From contig NZ_FMXO01000011.1 of NCBI RefSeq assembly GCF_900104215.1, positions 62,001 to 126,000 of the forward strand: a stretch of 64,000 nt of DNA. The letters are read 5' to 3'. The notes under the pieces are model-generated. The model worked only from the letters and a program-made list of their open reading frames with translations, ran no database searches and had not been told where the DNA came from. Both the position numbers and the translations under genes were made by a program. Source of the stretch: Desulfonatronum thiosulfatophilum. Lineage in GTDB: Bacteria > Desulfobacterota > Desulfovibrionia > Desulfovibrionales > Desulfonatronaceae. Numbering within the stretch: position 1 is the first letter of the stretch; every line of letters begins with the position of its first letter. Below, piece by piece: positions 8,964 through 17,604 of the stretch.

Positions 8964-9068
8964 ATCGCAATCGAAATCGCAATCGCAATCGAAATCGGTA
9001 AGTTTTCCGTTATCTCCGGAATTCCGTCACCCTACGTTCGAGTTCAATTCGATTGCGATTGCGATTTC
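8964..9068. repeat. AATCGN-hexamer long hairpin, copy 2
   Basis: The left arm (8964-8998) reads as AATCGC/AAATCG units and the right arm (9049-9068) as GATTGC/GATTTC units. The intervening piece has CGTTATCT, the same core as the loop in copies 1 and 3, but is otherwise diverged. It sits between the divergently placed ends of the CinA-like gene and the kinase-receiver gene, upstream of the former. Confidence 0.75.
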
Positions 9069-9144
9069 AGTGAGATACCAATAGAGCTTTGTGTCAGCGC
9101 TGTGTCTGTATCAAGTTGAATTACATAAGTTATGTTTCAAGAGG

Positions 9145-10356
9145 CTATGTCTGCTGTTCCAGCGAGGCATACGCTCGCCTGATGGTTTCTGTCAGCTCCT
9201 TGAAGTCGGCGGGTTTCTGGAGACAGGCAAAAGCGCCCATGTCCATGCAGGCTTGAAATTTTGCCGGATCCCCCATGCCGGAGAGAATGATTACCGGAAT
9301 TTTCGGGTGGCCCTTTTGGATCATCCGCAGAACTTCCTCGCCACTTATCTCGGGCATCTTCAGATCCAGAATCACCACTTCCGGCTCATCCTCCTCCACC
9401 AGCTCCAGTGCTTCTTCGCCGCTGGTCACCACGGCCACTCCCATTTCCCGCATCTTCAACCTTTCGGAGAGCCGTGCGGCAAAGTCCATTTCATCGTCCA
9501 CGACCAAAACCTTGGATGGATTCTCGAAGTCGTACGGCCGATAGACGTCGGTCTGGAACATGTCCGAACCCAACTGGACCTCAACTTCCCTGTCAGGGAC
9601 GATGTCGCGAACAATTTCCAGCAGTTCCTCTTCCAGGCGTTCCGGACGAACGATGTTCTTGTCCACGCGCAGCACGATCTTTCCTGATTTGATCTCCACC
9701 TTGAGCACATGGCCCTTGACCGCCAGGGCGGCTTCAATCCGTGCGATGAGTACAAATTCCTCAACAGCCTGCATCGACTCCACCGTGGGCAGGGTCACGG
9801 ACCGCCGGGCTCGGTCCTGGATCAACTCCACGGCATTTTCCACGGACATGTTGTCCATGGAGATCAGGATATCGCTGGGCGAAGTCTGCGTGGGGTTTTT
9901 CCAGTTCAGATATTCGGTCCAGCGCGTGACGGATGCGTCCTCCTGGTCCAGCAGCTTGGACAGAGCTTTGGGTTCAAGATCATGGACTTGGCGTGCTCTG
10001 TCCATGCGAAAGGCCGTGTCCGCGGTCAGGCTAACCTGCAAGACATGGGTGACGGTCCTGGGAACGAGGTACCCGCCCAGCCCCAGGATGAGCTGATCGT
10101 CCTCAAGCAGGCGGGCGGCCAGGACTGCCTTGTAGCAGCTGACACAGCGCTCCCTGTCCCTGGTGAATACGTTGAAGACCGAAGGCTTGCCGAACAAGGC
10201 CTGATAGAATTTGTTTTCCTTGATGGAGTACTTCGCGGAGGCTTCGGCAATGATTTCCCTGTCCTCAACAATTCTCAAGGACAGCGCGGCGGCCAAGGCC
10301 CTGGCGACTTCCTCTTCCCGGCAATATGCGGCGCTGACAAGTGTGATGATTGGCAT
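9145..10356 (-). CDS. Cytidylate kinase-like domain fused to a response-regulator receiver
   Basis: Residues 1-200 resemble the cytidylate-kinase-like family (AAYCREEEVARALA near the N-terminus, DREIIAEAS, RCVSCYKAVL), but I do not see a canonical P-loop, so nucleotide kinase activity is doubtful. Residues about 205-270 are a linker domain. Residues about 285-400 are a receiver with acidic pair DDE, phospho-acceptor Asp in VVILDLKMPE and Lys in LQKPAD. The C-terminal rather than N-terminal position of the receiver is unusual. It lies 18 bases downstream of the transporter gene on the same strand and could be co-transcribed with it. Confidence 0.82.
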   Translation of the reverse strand: MPIITLVSAAYCREEEVARALAAALSLRIVEDREIIAEASAKYSIKENKFYQALFGKPSVFNVFTRDRERCVSCYKAVLAARLLEDDQLILGLGGYLVPRTVTHVLQVSLTADTAFRMDRARQVHDLEPKALSKLLDQEDASVTRWTEYLNWKNPTQTSPSDILISMDNMSVENAVELIQDRARRSVTLPTVESMQAVEEFVLIARIEAALAVKGHVLKVEIKSGKIVLRVDKNIVRPERLEEELLEIVRDIVPDREVEVQLGSDMFQTDVYRPYDFENPSKVLVVDDEMDFAARLSERLKMREMGVAVVTSGEEALELVEEDEPEVVILDLKMPEISGEEVLRMIQKGHPKIPVIILSGMGDPAKFQACMDMGAFACLQKPADFKELTETIRRAYASLEQQT

Positions 10357-10374
10357 GAGCGCCTCACTCCACGG

Positions 10375-12237
10375 TTAAAAGACAAGGTTGAGCATTACCA
10401 GGGACACGACAAGAAAGAGTATGGTCATGATCGATCCGGCACGCAAGAAGTCGGCGTTGCGATACCCGCCGGGCCCCATGATCAGGGCGTTGACCTGATG
10501 GGTTGGAATCAGGAAGGAATTGGAGGTGCTGATGGCCACGGTCAGGGCGAACATCGCCGGGTCCGCGCCGCTCAGCACCGCAATATTTATGGCCAGGGGC
10601 ACCAGCAGGACCGTCGCCCCAACATTGGACATCAGCAGAGTGAATACCGTGCCCAGAACCGCGATAGCCGCCTGAAGCACCCAGACCGGCACATCACCCA
10701 GCAGGTTCAGGGTCTGCAGGGCGATCCAGGCGGCTGTGCCCGTGGTTTCAACGGCCATGCCCAGGGGGATCAGGCTGGCCAGCAGGAAGACGGATTGCCA
10801 GCTGACGCTTTTATAGGCTTCATCCATGGTCAACACCCCGCTGACGATCATGGCTATGGCTCCCCCCATCAGGGAAACAGCGAGGCGCAAATCGCTGAAC
10901 AAGACCAGCAGCACGGTGATCAGGGAAATGATCACGGCATGGGGAAGCTTTTCGTGCAGGATAACCTCGTGAGGGAAATTCGATGTGACCACGACAAAGT
11001 CCTGGTTCTTCTCCAATGCGGCCAGATCTTCCCAGAGGCTGTGCAGGACGAGCGTATCCCCGGGCTGCAGGGGCAGATCCCGCAGGTTGCCGCGGATGAC
11101 CTGCCCCGCCCTGTTGACGGCCAAAACGCTTGCTCCGTGGGTCTTGCGCATCCGGATGTCCAGCAAGGTCTTGCCGATGATGTTCGAGCGCGGCGGGATG
11201 ACCACTTCCGAAACGCCGGCCTGGGACGCGGAGAGAACATCAGCGAAATGCCGGAGCATTCCGGAACACTGCAGATCCAGTTCCTGGCACGCTTCGCCGA
11301 TGTCTTTCCGGCTGCCGAGCAGTCCCAGTTCCGCCCCGGCCTGGATAACGATGTCGCTGGCCGGAGAGATGCGCAGATCCCGATCCTGATACAGACCGAT
11401 CACCACGACGTTGTTCCCGAAGAGGCTTTCCGCCTCGGCCACGGTTTTGCCGTCCATCAGGCTGCCGGGATAGACATGGACCTCGAAGATGTCCCCTTCC
11501 AGGCCGTAGAGTCGGCGAAAATACTCAACAGTTGAGAAATCCTGGCCGCTGCCCCCTTTCTTGGACGGCAGGACGTATTTTCCCAGAAGCGCAAAATACG
11601 CGATGCCGGCCATAATCAGGGCAATGCCCACGGGCATGACGGCGAAAAGACCGAAGGTGGCCATGGGCGGTACGCCTTCGGGCAGCATCGGGTTGGCGTT
11701 GATGATCAGGTCGTTGAGCAGAATCAACGGGCTGGAGCCGATCATGGACAGGGTACCGCCCAGGATGGCGCAGAAGCCCATGGGCATCAGCAGGCGGGAC
11801 ATGGGCAGTCCAGTCCGCAGGGAAATGCGCTTGATCACGGACATGAACAGAGCAGCGGCGCCGATGTTCTGCATAAAACCGGAAACCACGCCCACTGTTC
11901 CGGAGATGATCGGCATGACGCGTCCTTCGGTCTGGCCGCCGAACCGCAGGATGACCGAGGCCAGTTTGTTCATCAATCCCGTCTTTTCCAGGGCCTTGCC
12001 CAGGATGATCACGGCGATAATGGCGATCACGGCATTGCTGGCGAATCCACTGAACAGCAATTCACCAGGAACCAGGGTCGGCACCCCCGGCAGCAGTCCC
12101 ATGAGTCCCAGAATCATCATCACGGAAACCGCGGCCACGTCCACCCGAACGATCTCGGTGATGAACAAGACCACGGTCAACCCCAGAATGCCGAGCACCC
12201 AGAGCATCTCCGGCGTCAAAGGAATGATTTCATGCAT
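10375..12237 (-). CDS. SLC13/DASS-family transporter with two TrkA-C (RCK_C) domains
   Basis: This is a 620-residue membrane protein. Two blocks of hydrophobic segments (about residues 10-200 and 400-620) flank a soluble centre with two TrkA-C-like repeats (around GDIFEVHVYPGS and VIPPRSNIIGKTL). The SNSFLIPTHQVN motif near the end matches the second substrate/Na+ hairpin of divalent anion symporters. Members carry sulfate, di-/tricarboxylates or other anions; in a presumed sulfate reducer sulfate uptake is an attractive but unproven role. ATG 12237 follows an AGGA site; the frame runs 31 codons further upstream without support. Confidence 0.85.
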   Translation of the reverse strand: MHEIIPLTPEMLWVLGILGLTVVLFITEIVRVDVAAVSVMMILGLMGLLPGVPTLVPGELLFSGFASNAVIAIIAVIILGKALEKTGLMNKLASVILRFGGQTEGRVMPIISGTVGVVSGFMQNIGAAALFMSVIKRISLRTGLPMSRLLMPMGFCAILGGTLSMIGSSPLILLNDLIINANPMLPEGVPPMATFGLFAVMPVGIALIMAGIAYFALLGKYVLPSKKGGSGQDFSTVEYFRRLYGLEGDIFEVHVYPGSLMDGKTVAEAESLFGNNVVVIGLYQDRDLRISPASDIVIQAGAELGLLGSRKDIGEACQELDLQCSGMLRHFADVLSASQAGVSEVVIPPRSNIIGKTLLDIRMRKTHGASVLAVNRAGQVIRGNLRDLPLQPGDTLVLHSLWEDLAALEKNQDFVVVTSNFPHEVILHEKLPHAVIISLITVLLVLFSDLRLAVSLMGGAIAMIVSGVLTMDEAYKSVSWQSVFLLASLIPLGMAVETTGTAAWIALQTLNLLGDVPVWVLQAAIAVLGTVFTLLMSNVGATVLLVPLAINIAVLSGADPAMFALTVAISTSNSFLIPTHQVNALIMGPGGYRNADFLRAGSIMTILFLVVSLVMLNLVF

Positions 12238-12478
12238 GGCTGATCCTGCGTGGCCATCAGGCGGAGCATTCAGCTTCAACTGCTCGTCCGCTTTACCGAT
12301 GGCATGGTTTTCGATTACGTTATACCGCAACTTGCCTGGGGACGCTTCCTGAATAAGCTTGATAGACCCAAAATCATATTCGTTGCAACTGTGGCCTGTT
12401 CGCGGCAGTTCATGGCCGCGTGTGATACCATGTTCAGCAATATCTCGGCATGCCGAAAACCTTCCAGGAGATCATTTG

Positions 12479-13204
12479 ATGCCCGTTCTCGTCGTCAACG
12501 TCGATCATGTCGCCACCTTGCGCCAGGCCCGCATGGGCCGGGAACCCGATCCGGTCACCGCGGCTCATCTGGCCGAACTGGGCGGAGCCCACGGAATCAT
12601 CGTTCACTTGCGGGAGGACCGGCGCCATATCCAGGACCGCGATCTCGCCCTGCTCAAAGAGACCGTACAGACCAACCTGCACCTGGAAATGGGCGCTACC
12701 GAGGAAATGCACGCCATTGCCCTGGCCACACGACCGCACATGGTCTGCTTGGTTCCGGAGAAACGCGAAGAACTGACTACCGAAGGCGGACTGAACCTGG
12801 TGGGCCGGGAGGCGGAACTCAAGGACTATCTCGCGGATTTTCATGCAACCGGAACCATCTCCAGCCTGTTCATCGATGCGGACCCGGAGCAGATCAGTGC
12901 CGCCCAGGCCATCGGTGCGGAATACATCGAGATCCACACCGGTCACTTCGCTGCCGCGGAAAGCCGGGAAGCTCGGGAAAGCGAGCTGCAAAAGATCCTG
13001 GCTGGCATCCGTCAGGCCCAGGAACTGGGATTGAAGGTCAACCTCGGTCACGGCCTGAATTATACCAACGTGCTGGCCTTCGCCCATGTTCCCGGCATTC
13101 GGGAATACTCCATCGGCCACAGCATCATGGCCAGGGCCATCCATGTCGGCCTGCACAAAGCCGTGCGGGATATGGCGGACATCATCCAGACCTTTGTCCG
13201 TTGA
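12479..13204 (+). CDS. pdxJ: Pyridoxine 5'-phosphate synthase PdxJ
   Basis: This 241-residue TIM-barrel enzyme condenses 1-deoxyxylulose 5-phosphate with aminoacetone 3-phosphate in DXP-dependent vitamin B6 synthesis. Diagnostic segments are [13 protein letters not shown] at the N-terminus, [13 protein letters not shown] near residue 40, [17 protein letters not shown] and the phosphate-binding NLGHGLNY and [14 protein letters not shown] 12479 has AGGAG eight bases upstream. It is followed after 9 bases by acpS, the common pdxJ-acpS-nnr order. Confidence 0.97.
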   Translation: MPVLVVNVDHVATLRQARMGREPDPVTAAHLAELGGAHGIIVHLREDRRHIQDRDLALLKETVQTNLHLEMGATEEMHAIALATRPHMVCLVPEKREELTTEGGLNLVGREAELKDYLADFHATGTISSLFIDADPEQISAAQAIGAEYIEIHTGHFAAAESREARESELQKILAGIRQAQELGLKVNLGHGLNYTNVLAFAHVPGIREYSIGHSIMARAIHVGLHKAVRDMADIIQTFVR

Positions 13205-13213
13205 GGATTCTTA

Positions 13214-13588
13214 ATGGCGATTCTGGGCCTGGGGCTGGACGTGGTGGAGCTCGAACGAATTCGACGGATCTGGAACCGCTTCGGCCAGGGCTTTGCCAGG
13301 CGCATTCTCACGGAATGTGAACTCCTGCACCTGCCAAACCAGGCCGTTCCCTATCTGGCCTCGCGCTTTGCGGCCAAGGAGGCCGCGGTCAAGGCCCTGG
13401 GCACCGGGTTCAGCCAGGGCATCACCTTTCAGCAGGTGGAAGTCGTGACCCTTCCCACCGGCCAACCGACCCTGGTGCTACATGCCAACGCCGAGATCCA
13501 GGCCCGATGTCTGGGCTCGACCCGCACCCACGTCAGCCTGACCCATGGCCGGGACACGGCCGCGGCCGTGGTCATCCTGGAGAGTTAG
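13214..13588 (+). CDS. acpS: Holo-[acyl-carrier-protein] synthase AcpS
   Basis: This protein of 124 residues is typical in size. [10 protein letters not shown] carries the metal-binding Asp and [11 protein letters not shown] the Glu/Lys pair of AcpS-type phosphopantetheinyl transferases. It transfers 4'-phosphopantetheine from CoA to ACP. It lies 9 bases after pdxJ and 11 bases before nnrDE, so the three are probably one transcript. Confidence 0.96.
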   Translation: MAILGLGLDVVELERIRRIWNRFGQGFARRILTECELLHLPNQAVPYLASRFAAKEAAVKALGTGFSQGITFQQVEVVTLPTGQPTLVLHANAEIQARCLGSTRTHVSLTHGRDTAAAVVILES

Positions 13589-13599
13589 GAGGAAATCCC

Positions 13600-15132
13600 A
13601 TGTATCGTCCCTTGCCCACCCCCAAGGAAATGAGCCGCTGGGATGCCGCGGCCCAGCAGGATTACGGACTTTTGCAGGAGCTGCTCATGGAGAACGCGTC
13701 CCGTGAAGCCCTGGCCGTGCTGCTGCAGGAATACGGTCCGGTCCGGGGCAAACAGGCCGTGCTGCTGGCCGGTCCGGGCAACAACGGCGGCGACGCCTTT
13801 GCCCTGGCCAGACACCTGGCTGACCACGGGGCGCTGGTGAGCACGTTCCACGCCAAGCCCGTGGAGTCGTACACCGGGGCGGCCGCCTACCACCTTGGAC
13901 TGCTTTTGAAACTGCAACTGCCCCTGGTCCCCCTCCTCGATACGCACATCGACCACCTGCCGCCGCCGGACATCCTGGTGGACGGTCTGCTGGGCACCGG
14001 CTTTCAGGGAGAAATGCGTCCCGACTACCGGCAATGGATCGCCTACATCAACCGCCTGCCCAGACAGGTCTTCATTCTGGCCCTGGACATCCCCACCGGG
14101 CTGAATGGGCTAACGGGCCGCCCTTCCCCCGAAGCCGTGCGGGCCACGACCACGGTCAGCTTCGAGGCCACCAAGATCGGCCTGGCTTTTCCGGAAGCCG
14201 CGGCATACGTGGGCAAAGAAGTTGCGCGCCCCATCGGCATCCCGGCCAAGGTAAAACGAACCATGCCCGCCCGGCAGCATCTGCTCGAAGCAAGCCTTCT
14301 GGACCAGCTCAACACCGCCTCGGACAACCTGCTCCACAAAGGGCGCGCGGGCCATGTGCTGGTGGCGGGCGGATCACCAGGACTGACCGGGGCCCCTCTT
14401 CTGGCCGCGCTGGGAGCCCTGCGCAGCGGCGCCGGGCTGGCCTCAGTGGCCTGCCCTTCCGGGCTGGGCAACGAGATCAAGACCGGCTGGCCCGAGGTCA
14501 TGCTGTCACCCCTGGGAAATGGCGATTGCTGGAGCGAAGAGTGCGCCCGGGAACTACGCGCCCCCTTGGATCGCTGCGATGCGTTGATTTTAGGCCCAGG
14601 GCTCGGTCGTTCTCCAGAAACAGCCGCTTTCTGCCGTTCTGTTCTGCGACTCGATCTGCCGCCTCTGGTCGGCGACGCGGATTTCCTGTTTGCCTTGTCC
14701 CGAAACCCTGATCTCTTCGCCCTGCTGCCGGAACATGCCGTCCTTACGCCGCATCCCGGAGAAATGGCCGCGTTGACGGGACTTTCCATTGCCCAGGTGC
14801 AGGAGAATCGAATAGAGGTGGCCCGGGAGCACGCCGTAAAATGGAGCGTCGTTTTGGTGCTCAAGGGAGCAGGAACGGTCATTGCTTCCCGGGATGGGGA
14901 CGTGTATGTATCACCGTTTGCCTGCGCCAACCTGGCCGTGGGCGGTTCCGGGGACGTGCTCTGCGGCGTGGTGGGCGCATTGATGGCCGCCGGACATGAA
15001 CCGCTCACCGCGGCGAATATCGCGGTATTTTGGCATGGCTTGGCCGGAAAGGCACTGGAGGCACGTTTCCCGGCCCGAGGCAATCTGGCCCGGGAAATTG
15101 CGGACATGCTGCCCCATGTGATGAGCCGGTGA
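13600..15132 (+). CDS. nnr: Bifunctional NAD(P)H-hydrate epimerase / ADP-dependent dehydratase
   Basis: This 510-residue fusion repairs hydrated NAD(P)H. The N-terminal YjeF_N epimerase domain (1-215) shows MENASREAL, GPGNNGGDAFALAR and DGLLGTGFQGE. The C-terminal ribokinase-like YjeF_C domain (about 235-505) shows HKGRAGHVLVAGGS, LGPGLGRS, LTPHPGEMA, VLKGAGTVIA and NLAVGGSGDVL. ATG 13600 has AGGAGG upstream. A very long open frame antisense to this gene (14043-15689) is a codon-bias shadow. Confidence 0.95.
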   Translation: MYRPLPTPKEMSRWDAAAQQDYGLLQELLMENASREALAVLLQEYGPVRGKQAVLLAGPGNNGGDAFALARHLADHGALVSTFHAKPVESYTGAAAYHLGLLLKLQLPLVPLLDTHIDHLPPPDILVDGLLGTGFQGEMRPDYRQWIAYINRLPRQVFILALDIPTGLNGLTGRPSPEAVRATTTVSFEATKIGLAFPEAAAYVGKEVARPIGIPAKVKRTMPARQHLLEASLLDQLNTASDNLLHKGRAGHVLVAGGSPGLTGAPLLAALGALRSGAGLASVACPSGLGNEIKTGWPEVMLSPLGNGDCWSEECARELRAPLDRCDALILGPGLGRSPETAAFCRSVLRLDLPPLVGDADFLFALSRNPDLFALLPEHAVLTPHPGEMAALTGLSIAQVQENRIEVAREHAVKWSVVLVLKGAGTVIASRDGDVYVSPFACANLAVGGSGDVLCGVVGALMAAGHEPLTAANIAVFWHGLAGKALEARFPARGNLAREIADMLPHVMSR

Positions 15133-15209
15133 CATCCACTCACGGTTCGACCAGTCGCAAAATCACATCCTCCTAAAGATCGGATTTCGAATAAAAGGAG
15201 CCTTGAAAT

Positions 15210-15680
15210 ATGCAGGTTGTCAAAAACATCATGACCAGGGACGTGGTCACCGTGACCCCGGACACGGACATCAACACCGCGGCCGCGATTATGCTGGAAA
15301 AGGACTTCAATGGGCTGCCCGTGCTGGACGACCAGGGCGCACTGGTGGGAGTCCTGTGCCAGAGCGATCTTGTGGTCCAGCAACGGGAGTTTCCTCTGCC
15401 CTCCTTTTTCACCTTGCTGGGCGGGTTCGTCGCCCTCACCTCCCTGGAGAAGCTCCAGCGCGCCGTGGACAAGATGGCCGCCACAAAGGTCAGCCAAGCC
15501 ATGACTCTCGACCCGGTCAGCGTCACGCCGGACACTCCGGTGAACAAGGTGGCTGACTTGATGGTGGATAAAAAATTTCACACCGTACCTGTACTGGAAA
15601 ACAACAAGCTTGTTGGCGTCGTTGGCAAGAAAGACATTCTCCGGCTGCTGGCCAGCGCAGGACAAGCGGACGAGAAATAA
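15210..15680 (+). CDS. Tandem CBS-domain protein
   Basis: This 156-residue protein consists of two CBS domains, each starting with an IMTRDVVTVTPDT / AMTLDPVSVTPDT strand and ending with a D-aromatic-G-LPV or VGKKD helix. Such stand-alone Bateman modules bind adenine nucleotides and regulate a partner; nothing nearby identifies that partner. It has an AAGGAG site ahead of ATG 15210. Confidence 0.92.
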   Translation: MQVVKNIMTRDVVTVTPDTDINTAAAIMLEKDFNGLPVLDDQGALVGVLCQSDLVVQQREFPLPSFFTLLGGFVALTSLEKLQRAVDKMAATKVSQAMTLDPVSVTPDTPVNKVADLMVDKKFHTVPVLENNKLVGVVGKKDILRLLASAGQADEK

Positions 15681-15832
15681 CCGGAACATAGCATGCTTCC
15701 CCTGATCCGTTCCGGATGAGTCGGCGCCAAGACATTATAAAAGCGCCGCATGTTCAAACAGCCTCGCCTGTTCAATTACGTCACAACCGTGAAGCATTCA
15801 GGAGCCTTTTCAGGACGAAACCTGAGCGGACC

Positions 15833-16381
15833 ATGCAGCCCCTCCCCTCTTCCCTCCATTTTTTTTTGCAAGACCATGACGCGACCATTGCTCTGGGTGC
15901 GTTTCTGGCCGACGTGATGCTGGCTGAGCAATTCTTTCCGGCATTGCTGCTGGACGGAGAACTGGGAGCGGGAAAGACGACTTTCGTGCGCGGCTTGGTG
16001 CACGCTTTGCCGGGAGGCGATCAGGCCGAGGTGGCCAGCCCCAGTTTCAACTATCTGAACAACTACCCGACGACTCCAGAGACGTTTCACTTCGATTTCT
16101 ACCGGCTCCGGGACTTCGGCCCCGACGACGATCTCCTGGACGCTCTTCACGACCCATCGAAGCTCGTGATCGTCGAATGGGCCGCCTACTGCCCTTCGCG
16201 TCATCTTCCCACGGATCACTTGGCAATGCGTTTCACCCCGGTTGCGGGGGGCCGCCGTGTGGATGTCGTGTTCAAGGGCAAGAACTCCGAAGGAATAATG
16301 GAGAGTTTTGACAAAACTCTTCCCTCAAATTTTCTTTATCACGATGCTATGCAAGGAGCATTTCCCTCATGCGGATCGTAG
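15833..16381 (+). CDS. tsaE: tRNA threonylcarbamoyladenosine synthesis ATPase TsaE
   Basis: This is a small P-loop ATPase needed for t6A37 formation in tRNA together with TsaB and TsaD. GELGAGKTTFVRG is the Walker A, VASPSFNYLN a family-typical segment, HFDFYRL the following strand and VIVEWAAY the Walker B-like strand. ATG 15833 is taken as start because earlier in-frame codons encode nothing family-like. At 182 residues the protein is slightly longer than usual: about 30 residues run on beyond the typical end, overlapping the first 13 bases of lysC. Confidence 0.9.
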   Translation: MQPLPSSLHFFLQDHDATIALGAFLADVMLAEQFFPALLLDGELGAGKTTFVRGLVHALPGGDQAEVASPSFNYLNNYPTTPETFHFDFYRLRDFGPDDDLLDALHDPSKLVIVEWAAYCPSRHLPTDHLAMRFTPVAGGRRVDVVFKGKNSEGIMESFDKTLPSNFLYHDAMQGAFPSCGS

Positions 16382-17595
16382 TCCAAAAATTTGGCGGCAC
16401 TTCCGTAGCCAACCTGGAGTGCATGCGGAAGGTTATGGAAAAGAACAAGAAAATTCTGGACCAGGGCATCAAGCTGGTGGTCGTGCTTTCGGCCATGTCC
16501 GGGGAGACCAACCGTCTTCTGGGCCTGGCCAGACAGTGGAGCAAAAACCCCGATCCCTGGGAAACCGACGCCCTTGTGGCCACCGGCGAACAGGTTTCCG
16601 TGGCCCTCTTCGCCATGCTGCTCAAGGACAACGGCATCCGGGCCAGGTCCCTGCTTGGTCACCAGGCCGAGATCCTCACGGACTGCTCCGCCGGCCGGGC
16701 GCGGATTCTGGGCATCAATTCCGAACGGATCATGGAATACCTGGAAAAACACGACGTGCTGGTGGTGGCCGGTTTTCAGGGCTGCGATATCCGCCAGCGC
16801 ATCACCACCCTGGGCCGCGGTGGATCGGATACGTCCGCCGTGGCCATGGCCGCGGCCCTCAAGGCCGAGATGTGTGAAATTTTCACGGATGTGGACGGCG
16901 TGTACACCACCGATCCGAACATCTGCCCCAAGGCGCGCAAGATCCCCCGCATTACGTATGACGAGATGCTGGAGATGGCCAGCATGGGCGCCAAGGTGCT
17001 GCAGATCCGCTCCGTTCAATTCGCAAAAAAATATCAGGTTCCGGTGCATGTCCGCTCCACGTTTTCGGACGAACCGGGAACCATCGTCACCAAGGAGGAA
17101 GAAGGCATGGAAGAAGCAATGGTTTCCAGCATTGCCTACGACAAGGATCAGGCCAGGGTCACACTGATGGACGTGTACGACGAACCCGGAGTGGCGGCGA
17201 ACATTTTCGCGCCCATCTCGGACGCTGACATTGTGGTGGACATGATTGTCCAGAACCCAAGCCGAGAAGGACGCACGGACATGACCTTCACCGTGCCCCG
17301 TGGCGATCTGGATCCGACCCTGAAAATTCTGGAGCGCATCAAGACGGAAATCGGCGCTCCGGCCGTGGTTCACGATGCCCATGTCAGCAAGGTCTCAATC
17401 ATCGGCGTCGGCATGCGCAATCATTCAGGAGTGGCGGCCATGGCCTTTACTTCGTTGAAGAACGAAGGCATCAACATCCTGATGATCAGTACCTCGGAGA
17501 TCAAAATTTCCATTCTCCTGGATGAAAAATACACGGAACTCGCGGTGCGTACATTGCACGAAACTTTCGGCCTGGACAGGTCCGACGCCACATAG
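16369..17595 (+). CDS. lysC: Aspartate kinase LysC (ACT-regulated)
   Basis: The 408-residue size and layout are those of monofunctional aspartokinase: KFGGTSVA at residues 6-13, the SAMSGETN segment, GRGGSDTSAVA and FTDVDGVYTTDP in the kinase domain, and two C-terminal ACT domains (about 265-405) for lysine/threonine feedback. It makes aspartyl phosphate for Lys, Thr and Met synthesis. It has AAGGAG before ATG 16369 and is followed 9 bases later by cimA. Confidence 0.96.
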   Translation: MRIVVQKFGGTSVANLECMRKVMEKNKKILDQGIKLVVVLSAMSGETNRLLGLARQWSKNPDPWETDALVATGEQVSVALFAMLLKDNGIRARSLLGHQAEILTDCSAGRARILGINSERIMEYLEKHDVLVVAGFQGCDIRQRITTLGRGGSDTSAVAMAAALKAEMCEIFTDVDGVYTTDPNICPKARKIPRITYDEMLEMASMGAKVLQIRSVQFAKKYQVPVHVRSTFSDEPGTIVTKEEEGMEEAMVSSIAYDKDQARVTLMDVYDEPGVAANIFAPISDADIVVDMIVQNPSREGRTDMTFTVPRGDLDPTLKILERIKTEIGAPAVVHDAHVSKVSIIGVGMRNHSGVAAMAFTSLKNEGINILMISTSEIKISILLDEKYTELAVRTLHETFGLDRSDAT

Positions 17596-17604
17596 TGAGC
17601 AATT

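Noticed and set aside
9709-11535. 608-codon plus-strand open frame
   Set aside because: It is antisense to the transporter and kinase-receiver genes; its composition is that of a GC-rich shadow frame and it has no family likeness.
14043-15689. 548-codon minus-strand open frame
   Set aside because: It is antisense to nnr and the CBS gene, both well supported.
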